This document shows positions 22,532-32,415 of a stretch of 37,510 bases of DNA, piece by piece. The notes under the pieces are model-generated. The model was not told the origin of the DNA and made no database searches. It worked only from the letters and a program-made list of their open reading frames with translations. This DNA is from Salinivirgaceae bacterium. GTDB lineage: Bacteria > Bacteroidota > Bacteroidia > Bacteroidales > SZUA-534. Made by a program: the position numbers and the translations under genes. Numbering within the stretch: position 1 is the stretch's first letter; each line of letters starts with the position of its first letter. The DNA is taken from contig JAFZWI010000015.1 in the NCBI GenBank assembly GCA_017617355.1, positions 1 to 37,510 on the forward strand, read 5' to 3'.

Positions 22532-25500
22532 ATGAGAAAACATCTACTATTGACATTGGCGCTTGTACTTGGTTCGCTTACGGGCGCATGGGCAGCTACG
22601 GTTAAATTTGCTGACCCGCTTTTTGCTGGCGAGGAAGGCGCAGGCACAATCTATTACGAGTTGAACACCGAAACCAAAGAGGCCACAGTAGTGAGTGGCG
22701 CTTGGCAGTATACAGGTACTGTTATAATTCCTGACGAGGTGGAATATAATGGTGAGCCTTACATGGTTACAACCATTGGTGCCTATGCTTTTAGCTATAG
22801 CTACGATTTAACACAAGTAGTGTTTGGAGCCAATGTAGCCACTATTAAGGGCAATGCTTTTTATCGTTGTGGCACCAATATTCTGATGAATTTGGATTCC
22901 GACGGATTGAAAGTTATTGAAGCCAATGCTATTGCTCAAACATCAATAAAGGCTAACAAGGGCGACACTCTAATTATAGGCAAAAACATTGTTCAGTTAG
23001 GACCAACAAGTTTAACCGATAAAAACAACTGGTACAATTGGGGTGCAAGAACAAGTGTTAAGTTTATAAAAGTGGCTGAAGGTAACACCGAATTTTGTAA
23101 CGACGAACATGGTGTTTTGTATGACAAAGACAAAAAGACTCTTATTGCCTATCCCTCAAAATCAACAGCAACATCGTATGCAATACCAACTTCGGTTACA
23201 ACCGTCAGAGCTTATGCTTTTCATCAGGCAAATTTGCAGAAAGTAACAGGCGGTGATAATGTCGTACGCATTGGAGGTGTGGTAAGTGGCAATATAACAT
23301 CATTCCACATTGGAGCGAAAGTGAACGATATGGGTACAACAACATTTATGTATTGCGGAGGCGGTTTTGTGGCAGATGTCGACCCAGCAAACAAAATGTT
23401 TGCAGTTAGCGACAAATCACTATACAAATACACGGCAACCGACACCATTCTTTGCCGTTTGTATCGTGGCAGCTCAATGGTAACTTATACAGTTCCTGCC
23501 AATGTAACACAAATAGGCGATTACGCTTTCTATTCTCATGGATACCTACAATATATTGATTTTCAGAATTGCACAAAGCTGAAATCCTCTAAAATATCAG
23601 GTTCGGCATTTCATAGCACAAACTACAGTGTGGAGTTTTTGAATGATGATAACTTGTTTACAATTATCGATGGTGTTCGTTATACTGAAGATACTACCAA
23701 AATGGTTCTTTATGGTTCAAATGTTAAAATGGAAAACTATGTGATGCCTAAAAAAACAACATCTATTCCTGTTAGTACAATAAAAAGTAATAGTTATGTA
23801 AAAAACTTTGCTATCAACAAAGCGGCAAGCGACATAAATACAGAGTATTTGTATGTGATGTCGTGTTTGGAGCGCTATTCAATCGAAGCGGGCAATGGCA
23901 CATATTGGGTTGACACATCGGGTGTTTTATATAACAAAGCAAAAACAACGCTTCTGTCGTATCCGCGTGGCAATACCCGCTCATATTATAAAGTGGCCGA
24001 TGGCACTACACAAATTAATGTTAAAGCTTTCTATTATAACAAATATTTGCAAGTGTTAGATTTAGGTAGTAGCATTAAATCTGTTGAGAATGGTAACAAT
24101 TGTACACTGGCTAACATGACAGAATTGCGAGCCATAAAGGTTTCTACTATGGATCCGCCGCGGGTGTCAACCTCATCGTTTAGTACAGCGATGTTGGAAA
24201 ACTCAACAATAAAACTTTACGTTCCGCTTGACGAAGGTGCGTATGAAATTTACAAACATGCGTCAGTATGGAAAAAATTTGCTATCATTAGAGATACAAG
24301 TGTTTTCAACAGCGATATTCGCCAGATTGATGTAAAGTATAGCATTAATCATTATTGTCAAAATGTTGATAATGATGAATATACAATGGTTGAAACCAAT
24401 AATACGGAAGGCAAATTGTTTAGTACTACTGCAGTATCGGCAAAAACAACTGGCGATTTTGCAGGTTTTACAGCATTGCCATATAATCAGATAACGCTGA
24501 ACAACAACAATATGGTGTTGCCTATTTACTACAATCGCAAGTCTTTTACAATTACATGGAAGAACGGCAGCACACCAATAACCTCAAAAGCATACAGATA
24601 TGGTGCAACGTTTTTGGCTGACAAGCCAACAGACCCAACGCCTGCTGCAGGCAAGCACTTTGTCGGTTGGAATACCGATTCCGAAGCAAACGTGTCGGTA
24701 ACATTTGATGGTAGCGAAACAGTTCAAGCCAACACTACTTATTATGCCATTTTTGCTGATAATGCCAGCAAAATATATCACGTTGAGCACTACCAGCAAA
24801 ACGCTAACAATGACGGCTACACCAAAGTTGATGCCGATACCGAAGAAGACTCGAAACCATTTGGTGCGCAAACCACAGCAGTGGCAAAATCGTACGCCGG
24901 TTTTACCGCACAGCCTTTCAGCCAGCAGGCTGTAGCCGAAGACGGCTCAACGGTTGTAAGGATTAATTATAACCGCATTGAATACCCAGTAAAATGGATG
25001 AACGGCTCAAATATCATAGCAGAAAAGAGCGGAAACTTTAAATATGGCAGCGCGTTGCAAGTACCTGATGACCCGGCAGCGCCAGAGGCAACCAAGCACT
25101 TTGTAGGCTGGAACACCAATGCTTCGGCAACAACGGCAATGCCAGTTGCCACGCAAACAGTTCCAATCGACGGAGTTACCTATTACGCTATTTTTGCCGA
25201 CAACGCCAGCAAAACATACGCTGTTGAGCACTATCAACAAAATCTTGACGGGCAAACTTATACCATAGTTGACGGTGACACAGAGAGTGGTAGTGGGCTT
25301 TTGGGGGGAACTACCAAAGCAACTGCTAACACATACGCAGGCTTTACCGTACAGCCGTTCAATCAGGAAACCATTGCCGAAAGCGGAACAGTTGTGAAAA
25401 TCTACTATAACCGCAATAAATATGATGTTGTTTGGAAGAAAGGAACCGAGACGTTATCGACAAATGCTAACGTTTTGTTTGGTGCGGCTGTTCAAGCACC

Positions 25501-28500
25501 AGCCAATCCGGCAGCCGAAGCCGGCTATCACTTTGCAGGTTGGAATAACGATTCGCAGGCCACATCGGCAATGAATCTCAACGGTGCGACGGTTCCTGTT
25601 GGTGGAATTACCTATTATGCAGTTTTCGCCATAAACGACACCAAACATTATAAAATTAAGCACTATCAGGAGAATCTGGACGGCACATATCCGTTAGAGC
25701 CAACTAATACCGATGATGGTACAGGTGTGTTCGGACTTCAAACAACAGCCACAGCACGTACCTACGAAGGTTTTACGGCACAATCGTTCTCGCAACAAAC
25801 CATTGCCGAAGATGGTTCAACAGTTGTAACTATCAACTATAAACGCAATGTACATACGATTACTTGGAGTGGCAATGGTGGTACACTAAGTGGAATATAT
25901 ACAAAAGGTTCTGTTAAATATGGTGCGCCAATAACCATACCAACTCAATCCCGCACAGGTTACAACTTTGAAGGTTGGGGAGAAACCGCCGATGCCGATA
26001 TGACAGTTACTCCGGCATTAACAATGCCAGACGACAACCTTAATTATTATGCCATTTGGAAAATAAACGAATATCGTGCTGCATGGTATTTGAATAATGG
26101 AACAAACGACGAATTTACAGGTAGTATGCACAAATATAATGAATCCATAACACCACCATTTGGAGAACCTGATGGCGAAGAGGAATATGATGGCCACCAC
26201 GATTGGCTTGGCTGGTCGAAAACAGCCAACGGCAGCATTATAACCAACGGCGATTATGGTGTGATGACAACTGCCGGAGCCAAATTCTATGCTATCTGGA
26301 GGATTCATTCAAACACGCTTGCATGGGACGCCAACGGCGGCAACGCCCTATCCGGCAACTACACAAGCGGAACTGTTGATTACGGAACGCCAATAGTGCA
26401 GCCAAACACACCAACACGCACTGGCTACACCTTTCTTGGCTGGGCAACATCGGACGATGGAACACCAACTGACTTATCAGGAATAACAATGCCCGATGAA
26501 GAGTTGACATACTACGCCATTTGGCAAATTAATACCCATACTCTCACATGGAACGCCAATGGCGGCGTACTTGCCACCGAAGGCACTAACGGCACGGTTA
26601 ATTACAACACAGAAATAACCCCGGCAACAACAGCCGAGCGCGTTGGCTACACATTCAAAGGTTGGAATACATCGGCCGATGCCACAACAACCATTAACGT
26701 GGCCACCACAATGCCAGATGCTGATTTGACATACTATGCTGTTTGGGAAGTTCATCAGCATAATATCAAATGGTATCCAAATGGTGGTTCCTTTACAAAT
26801 GCAAACCCGAGTGGGCTTGTAAATTATGGTGCAACAATAGAATTGCCGTTGGTTAACCGTGCCGATTGGAAAATGTCGGGTTGGGGCTTGACACAGGATG
26901 CAACACCAGACGATGTGGTAACACCAGAGGCGACAATGCCCGACCACGATTTGACATACTATGCCATTTGGATTTTGAAAACCAACTATGTGACATGGAA
27001 ATTGAACTATAATGCCGAAGATGATAAAAATCACACTTCAACATCGGTTGATGTTGGTAATCAGATTGTCGCTCCGGCTAACGCTCCAACACGTGAGCAT
27101 TATCAATTCAGAGGTTGGTCGGAAACACGCGATGGTGAACTTGTCACCAATTTTGGTATAATGGATGAATCTAAAAAAACATTCTATGCTATATGGCAGA
27201 TTAACAGCAACACACTTGCATGGGATGCTAATGGAGGAACGATTCTTTCCAATGGAACCAATGGCAATGTTGAGTTTGGCGCACCACTGACTCCCGCAAC
27301 AACAGAGCGTACAGGCTATGAATTCAAAGGCTGGGCCACATCGGCCACAGCTACAGAAAATGAGCTCGTTGAAATAACCAGTATGCCCGATGCCCCGACA
27401 ACATACTACGCTGTATGGGCGCCCAAAACATATCAAGTTGAATGGAAGTATAACAATGGAACAAACGAGAATTTCATAGTAACCGATGCGATTTTTGATG
27501 CCGAAATTGAGGCTCCAAACTCGAACCCGACACGCGACTATAACGATTTTGAAGGTTGGGCAGCTACACCAGAGGGTGCTGTGCTTTCTGACTATGGTAA
27601 ATTGACAACTGAAGGCGCAACCTTCTACGCCAAATGGCAACTTAAGAAATTTACGCTTGCTTGGGATGCCAATGGAGGAGAGTTGAGCGGTGAATATACT
27701 CAAGGCGAGGTTGAATATGGAACCTCTATTGTTACACCAACAGCCACACTGGCTAACTACATTCATGCTGGATGGGGCACATCAGTTAATCCGGATTCAG
27801 CAGTCAATATAACCACAATGCCTGACAGCAGCGTAACCTATGTTGCAATTTGGACTAATGATAATATTGAATGGCGTAAAAACTATGAGCCTGATGGTAA
27901 CTACACTGCTACAACCGTCAATTTAGGAGACCCGATAGTGCCGCCTGTTGTTGAGCCAGAACGTCCTAATTACGAATTCTTAGGTTGGTCGGATGCAGTT
28001 GATGGTGAGGTTATAACTGATTTTGGTAATATGCTCAGCGACCATAAGGTTTTCTACGCTCAATGGCAAATTCACTCTAATATGCTTACATGGAATGCCA
28101 ATGGTGGTGTATTGAGCGGCGATTATACATCGGGCAGCGTTGAGGTTGGAGCTGAAATTGTGCGTCCGGTAGCTGAACGCGAAGGCTTCACTTTCAATGG
28201 ATGGAATACATACGCCGATGCAGTTGACAGTATAAGTATCAGCACCATGCCAGACGCTGAGATTGAGTATTTTGCCATTTGGAACGTTAACAACTATATG
28301 GCAACATGGTATTTCAATGCCGATAGCATATTTATTCAAAACAATTTGAATTATGCCGACACAATTAAAGCTCCAAAGCAAAATCCCGAGCAAGAAGGTT
28401 ACAATTTCCTTGGTTGGTCTGCAACAGAAACCGGTAGCGCAATTGACAGTTTTGGCTTGATGCCAGCCGCCAATACCGCATTCTATGCCGTTTGGCAGAA

Positions 28501-29854
28501 AATGGAGGAGGAGAAGAATTTCGCTATTCTGTGGTATCGCAACGATGGAACATCAGATGTGTTCTCTACTGATAGTCTTCCACAAGGTGACAGCATTGTA
28601 GCACCGACAGTTAATCCTGACCGTGCTGGATACACATTCCTCGGTTGGTCGAACGAGACATCAGGTTCTTTGGTTACCAATTTCGGCACAGCTTCAGCCG
28701 ACACATCATTCTATGCGGTATGGTTGAAGAATAAATGCTTGGTTTTGTGGATGTTTGAGCAAGACAGTGTGTTCAAAACCGATACATTATTCTATGATGA
28801 TGCCATTATAGCGCCAGCCGTTAATCCTGTGCGTGAACAATATGCATTCAAAGGATGGGCAATGGCAGACGATAGTGTGCTTGAAGATTTCGGTACAGCC
28901 AACGGAAATGAGTTGTTATTCTATGCAGTTTGGGAAGAAATCGTTGTTCCGCAATACAGAGCTGTTTGGTACTTCAATGATGGTACTAATTCGGCCTTCA
29001 CAACAACAATGGTGACTGAGGGTGCCGCAATTACGGCTCCTGAATCGAACCCGAAACGCACAGATTATTTGTTCAAAGGTTGGGCCGCATCAGTCGACGG
29101 CGCAGTAACAACCAGCTTCGGCACAATGTCGGCGAACGGAGCCGCGTTCTACGCCGTTTGGGAGGCACTTGTCAGCTTTACTGCTCCTGCAATCTACAAC
29201 ACTTGCGAGAGTGGCGTTGACCACATCGAGCTTACTGACATCAATAACAGTCAGATAACCTTTGAATGGAATATCAATGGTGACATCGACTCAACTCAAA
29301 CTGATGGATATCTTGAGTTTACTGACGATATGGCTCTGTCGGGAACCATTGAGGTTACCGGTATTCTTGGAGATACTCGTGTGACAAAGACCATTAGCTA
29401 TCAACGTAATAAAGAGATTTTGCGTACAATGTGGGACGATGTGATTACTGTTGTCAATGGCAAGGGCTATTTTGAGTCGTACAAGTGGTATCACAATGGC
29501 GTATTGGTTGACACAACTGATATGTATTACGAAAAGGGTGGATTGACAGGTACATATTACCTTGTGGTAACTACCGTCGATAGCGTTGAAATCACATCGT
29601 GCGAGATGTCCTTTGGAGAGCCTGAGGCATCGGCAATAACCGTTTACCCGAACCCTGTTGTCAATTCAATTTTGGTTGAAGGTGACAATGTTAAAGCTGG
29701 TAATACAATTACGATCATCGATAATGATGGTAAAGTTCGGGTTGCCAAACAAATAAGCGGCGAAGGAATTGAAGAGGTGAATGTATCGGCATTGCCCCAA
29801 GGAATCTATGTCGTGAAAGTTGGAGAGGAGACCGTCTCAATAATTAAGTTTTAA
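22532..29854 (+). CDS. Giant T9SS-exported repeat protein: BspA-like LRR plus Listeria/Bacteroides repeat array (cassette B)
   Basis: The 2440-residue product is surface or secreted. The order is: signal peptide 1-21 (ends GAWA); BspA-like LRR_5 region about 55-590 (for example VTTIGAYAFSYSYDLTQVVF); four alternating pairs of MucBP-like units (VEHYQQN--DGYT...Y-GFTAQPF-Q) and Flg_new units about 599-1106; then fifteen Listeria/Bacteroides (Flg_new, InlB B-type) repeats about 1107-2213, seen as L-WNANGG, Y-F-GW and TYYAIW. An Ig-like module about 2214-2365 contains TMWDDVIT, WYHNG and GGLTGTYYL, and a type-A T9SS tail runs from VYPNPVVNSILV to SIIKF. The C-terminal 220 residues are strongly similar to those of the giant at 2241-10133, while the repeat arrays differ. 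A beta-barrel gene follows after 18 bp. Likely an adhesin or surface fibre; no ligand is evident. Confidence 0.88.
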   Translation: MRKHLLLTLALVLGSLTGAWAATVKFADPLFAGEEGAGTIYYELNTETKEATVVSGAWQYTGTVIIPDEVEYNGEPYMVTTIGAYAFSYSYDLTQVVFGANVATIKGNAFYRCGTNILMNLDSDGLKVIEANAIAQTSIKANKGDTLIIGKNIVQLGPTSLTDKNNWYNWGARTSVKFIKVAEGNTEFCNDEHGVLYDKDKKTLIAYPSKSTATSYAIPTSVTTVRAYAFHQANLQKVTGGDNVVRIGGVVSGNITSFHIGAKVNDMGTTTFMYCGGGFVADVDPANKMFAVSDKSLYKYTATDTILCRLYRGSSMVTYTVPANVTQIGDYAFYSHGYLQYIDFQNCTKLKSSKISGSAFHSTNYSVEFLNDDNLFTIIDGVRYTEDTTKMVLYGSNVKMENYVMPKKTTSIPVSTIKSNSYVKNFAINKAASDINTEYLYVMSCLERYSIEAGNGTYWVDTSGVLYNKAKTTLLSYPRGNTRSYYKVADGTTQINVKAFYYNKYLQVLDLGSSIKSVENGNNCTLANMTELRAIKVSTMDPPRVSTSSFSTAMLENSTIKLYVPLDEGAYEIYKHASVWKKFAIIRDTSVFNSDIRQIDVKYSINHYCQNVDNDEYTMVETNNTEGKLFSTTAVSAKTTGDFAGFTALPYNQITLNNNNMVLPIYYNRKSFTITWKNGSTPITSKAYRYGATFLADKPTDPTPAAGKHFVGWNTDSEANVSVTFDGSETVQANTTYYAIFADNASKIYHVEHYQQNANNDGYTKVDADTEEDSKPFGAQTTAVAKSYAGFTAQPFSQQAVAEDGSTVVRINYNRIEYPVKWMNGSNIIAEKSGNFKYGSALQVPDDPAAPEATKHFVGWNTNASATTAMPVATQTVPIDGVTYYAIFADNASKTYAVEHYQQNLDGQTYTIVDGDTESGSGLLGGTTKATANTYAGFTVQPFNQETIAESGTVVKIYYNRNKYDVVWKKGTETLSTNANVLFGAAVQAPANPAAEAGYHFAGWNNDSQATSAMNLNGATVPVGGITYYAVFAINDTKHYKIKHYQENLDGTYPLEPTNTDDGTGVFGLQTTATARTYEGFTAQSFSQQTIAEDGSTVVTINYKRNVHTITWSGNGGTLSGIYTKGSVKYGAPITIPTQSRTGYNFEGWGETADADMTVTPALTMPDDNLNYYAIWKINEYRAAWYLNNGTNDEFTGSMHKYNESITPPFGEPDGEEEYDGHHDWLGWSKTANGSIITNGDYGVMTTAGAKFYAIWRIHSNTLAWDANGGNALSGNYTSGTVDYGTPIVQPNTPTRTGYTFLGWATSDDGTPTDLSGITMPDEELTYYAIWQINTHTLTWNANGGVLATEGTNGTVNYNTEITPATTAERVGYTFKGWNTSADATTTINVATTMPDADLTYYAVWEVHQHNIKWYPNGGSFTNANPSGLVNYGATIELPLVNRADWKMSGWGLTQDATPDDVVTPEATMPDHDLTYYAIWILKTNYVTWKLNYNAEDDKNHTSTSVDVGNQIVAPANAPTREHYQFRGWSETRDGELVTNFGIMDESKKTFYAIWQINSNTLAWDANGGTILSNGTNGNVEFGAPLTPATTERTGYEFKGWATSATATENELVEITSMPDAPTTYYAVWAPKTYQVEWKYNNGTNENFIVTDAIFDAEIEAPNSNPTRDYNDFEGWAATPEGAVLSDYGKLTTEGATFYAKWQLKKFTLAWDANGGELSGEYTQGEVEYGTSIVTPTATLANYIHAGWGTSVNPDSAVNITTMPDSSVTYVAIWTNDNIEWRKNYEPDGNYTATTVNLGDPIVPPVVEPERPNYEFLGWSDAVDGEVITDFGNMLSDHKVFYAQWQIHSNMLTWNANGGVLSGDYTSGSVEVGAEIVRPVAEREGFTFNGWNTYADAVDSISISTMPDAEIEYFAIWNVNNYMATWYFNADSIFIQNNLNYADTIKAPKQNPEQEGYNFLGWSATETGSAIDSFGLMPAANTAFYAVWQKMEEEKNFAILWYRNDGTSDVFSTDSLPQGDSIVAPTVNPDRAGYTFLGWSNETSGSLVTNFGTASADTSFYAVWLKNKCLVLWMFEQDSVFKTDTLFYDDAIIAPAVNPVREQYAFKGWAMADDSVLEDFGTANGNELLFYAVWEEIVVPQYRAVWYFNDGTNSAFTTTMVTEGAAITAPESNPKRTDYLFKGWAASVDGAVTTSFGTMSANGAAFYAVWEALVSFTAPAIYNTCESGVDHIELTDINNSQITFEWNINGDIDSTQTDGYLEFTDDMALSGTIEVTGILGDTRVTKTISYQRNKEILRTMWDDVITVVNGKGYFESYKWYHNGVLVDTTDMYYEKGGLTGTYYLVVTTVDSVEITSCEMSFGEPEASAITVYPNPVVNSILVEGDNVKAGNTITIIDNDGKVRVAKQISGEGIEEVNVSALPQGIYVVKVGEETVSIIKF
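24328..29172 (+). repeat. MucBP-like/Flg_new alternating block and 15-unit Flg_new array within giant B
   Basis: About 24328-25850 encodes four alternating HY-QN-type and W-NG-type units; about 25850-29172 encodes fifteen Flg_new units of about 70-80 residues. Two subtypes can be told apart: one with W-ANGG and TMPD, one with W--N-GT and a late FG. They alternate strictly from unit 6 to unit 12, and the last four units are all of the second subtype. Confidence 0.8.
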
Positions 29855-29872
29855 TCGATTAATCATAACATT

Positions 29873-30814
29873 ATGAAATATTTAAATAAATATAAAATGA
29901 ACTTGTCGCAGAGAGGAGTTGTGCTGAAGTTGATTCTGACTATGGCAGTGTCGGTTGCGGTTCTTACATCGGCATCTGCCCAGCGGCGCAACAGCATGCA
30001 GTATATTTCGGCTGACTTTGGCGGGGGCTTGCAGAGTATTCAATACAAGCCTGTCAACGGCAGTCGCAAAGGTGGTGCTGGAATGACATTCAATGTCGGT
30101 TATCGCTATTTCTTTACAGATAATTGGGCTGTGAGCACAGGGTTAGGAGTTTCAACCTATAGCGCAAAGACGAAATATAATGATACCTATGAGTCTACAC
30201 CATCGTATGATTCTGTAAACCAACTTAATTATGAGTTCCGTACCTATTTCGACGGTTTTTTGGAGAAGCAGAAGACCGCTGTTTTGGAAATTCCAATTCA
30301 GGCTTATTATGAGTATCCCATATCGCAACGGCGTTTTGAGGTGTTTGGCAAGGCCGGATTCAAATTAGGATTTCCTGTGTCGAGCAAGTACAAACTGATG
30401 AAAGGGTCGTATGAAACACGCGGCTATTATCCATATTTGGGACATGAGATTTATTCATCGTCTGAGGGTGAATACGTTCATGGCTTTGGAGTCTATGAGA
30501 CTGATTCCCAGAAAGGAAAGATGAAACTTAATCCGGTTAATTTTTCGCTTGCTATCGAAGGCGGAGCCAACTATCGGTTCAATAGGATGATACGTTTTAC
30601 CGCTGCGCTGTATTTTAGCTACTGTTTGACAAATCTTCATAAAGAATCAGTTCAGCCGCTTCTTACAGAAGAGTATAAGTACAATGGTACAATGCAGTCG
30701 AACCAGATTGACCGTGCGTCATTACTGTCGTTTGGATTAAAAGCAGGAGTCGTGCTTGATGTTAAAGAGACGTTCTCATCCAAATCCGGAGGTAATCGCC
30801 GTCCTAAATTCTGA
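29873..30814 (+). CDS. Outer-membrane beta-barrel protein, partner of giant B
   Basis: The 313-residue product has a signal peptide whose hydrophobic core lies at about 17-34, ending SASAQ. The N-terminal extension is long; an internal ATG at 29897 (MNLSQRG) is an equally plausible start. The mature part has many short amphipathic strands and ends in RRPKF. It is paralogous to the barrel at 1334-2215 over nearly its full length: GGGLQSIQ, EKQK...EIPI, GFPVSSKYKL, GYYPYLG, QKGK, YFSYC, SNQ-D-ASLL-GL. It lies 18 bp after giant B, so it is cotranscribed. The shared bidirectional terminator at 30866-30897 follows. By analogy with SprF next to SprB it might assist export or anchoring of the giant, but it is not recognisably PorP/SprF, so this is inference. 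Confidence 0.8.
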   Translation: MKYLNKYKMNLSQRGVVLKLILTMAVSVAVLTSASAQRRNSMQYISADFGGGLQSIQYKPVNGSRKGGAGMTFNVGYRYFFTDNWAVSTGLGVSTYSAKTKYNDTYESTPSYDSVNQLNYEFRTYFDGFLEKQKTAVLEIPIQAYYEYPISQRRFEVFGKAGFKLGFPVSSKYKLMKGSYETRGYYPYLGHEIYSSSEGEYVHGFGVYETDSQKGKMKLNPVNFSLAIEGGANYRFNRMIRFTAALYFSYCLTNLHKESVQPLLTEEYKYNGTMQSNQIDRASLLSFGLKAGVVLDVKETFSSKSGGNRRPKF

Positions 30815-30865
30815 TTGCGGACAATTTACGTAGGAAAAAACAGCTGTTTAGGCTGTTTCAATAAA

Positions 30866-30897
30866 AAAAGGAATCTTCCAAACGGAAGATTCCTTTT
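30866..30897. terminator. Bidirectional terminator between barrel B and enolase
   Basis: AAAAGGAATCTTCC (30866-30879) and GGAAGATTCCTTTT (30884-30897) form a perfect 14-bp stem with loop AAAC. The A-run on the left and T-run on the right allow it to serve both converging genes. Confidence 0.92.
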
Positions 30898-30917
30898 CAT
30901 TTATAGTAACTGATTGA

Positions 30918-32267
<1,350 letters not shown>

Positions 32268-32346
32268 AGCAATGGTTATTTTGCGATTAAACATTTTTGT
32301 CTTGTCTTAGTGAAATTGCCGTGAATTTATAATCATTTTGATGATT

Positions 32347-32378
32347 TTTGTGTAAAACAAAAAAAATCATAATATTTG
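32347..32378 (+). promoter_or_regulatory. Promoter of the mosaic secreted-protein gene
   Basis: TTTG (32347-32350), 19 bases, then TAATATTTG (32370-32378), which is the -7 consensus with one extra base. It lies 37 bp before the ATG at 32416, in the 190-bp divergent gap shared with eno. Confidence 0.5.
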
Positions 32379-32415
32379 CATCACCTTTAAAACTACTTGA
32401 AATCATAGTTTTATC

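Noticed and set aside
27038..27766. 242-codon open frame antisense to giant B, with several others of 90-185 codons nearby
   Set aside because: The frames arise from the repetitive codon pattern of the repeat array; their Cys- and Ile-rich translations mirror the repeats.
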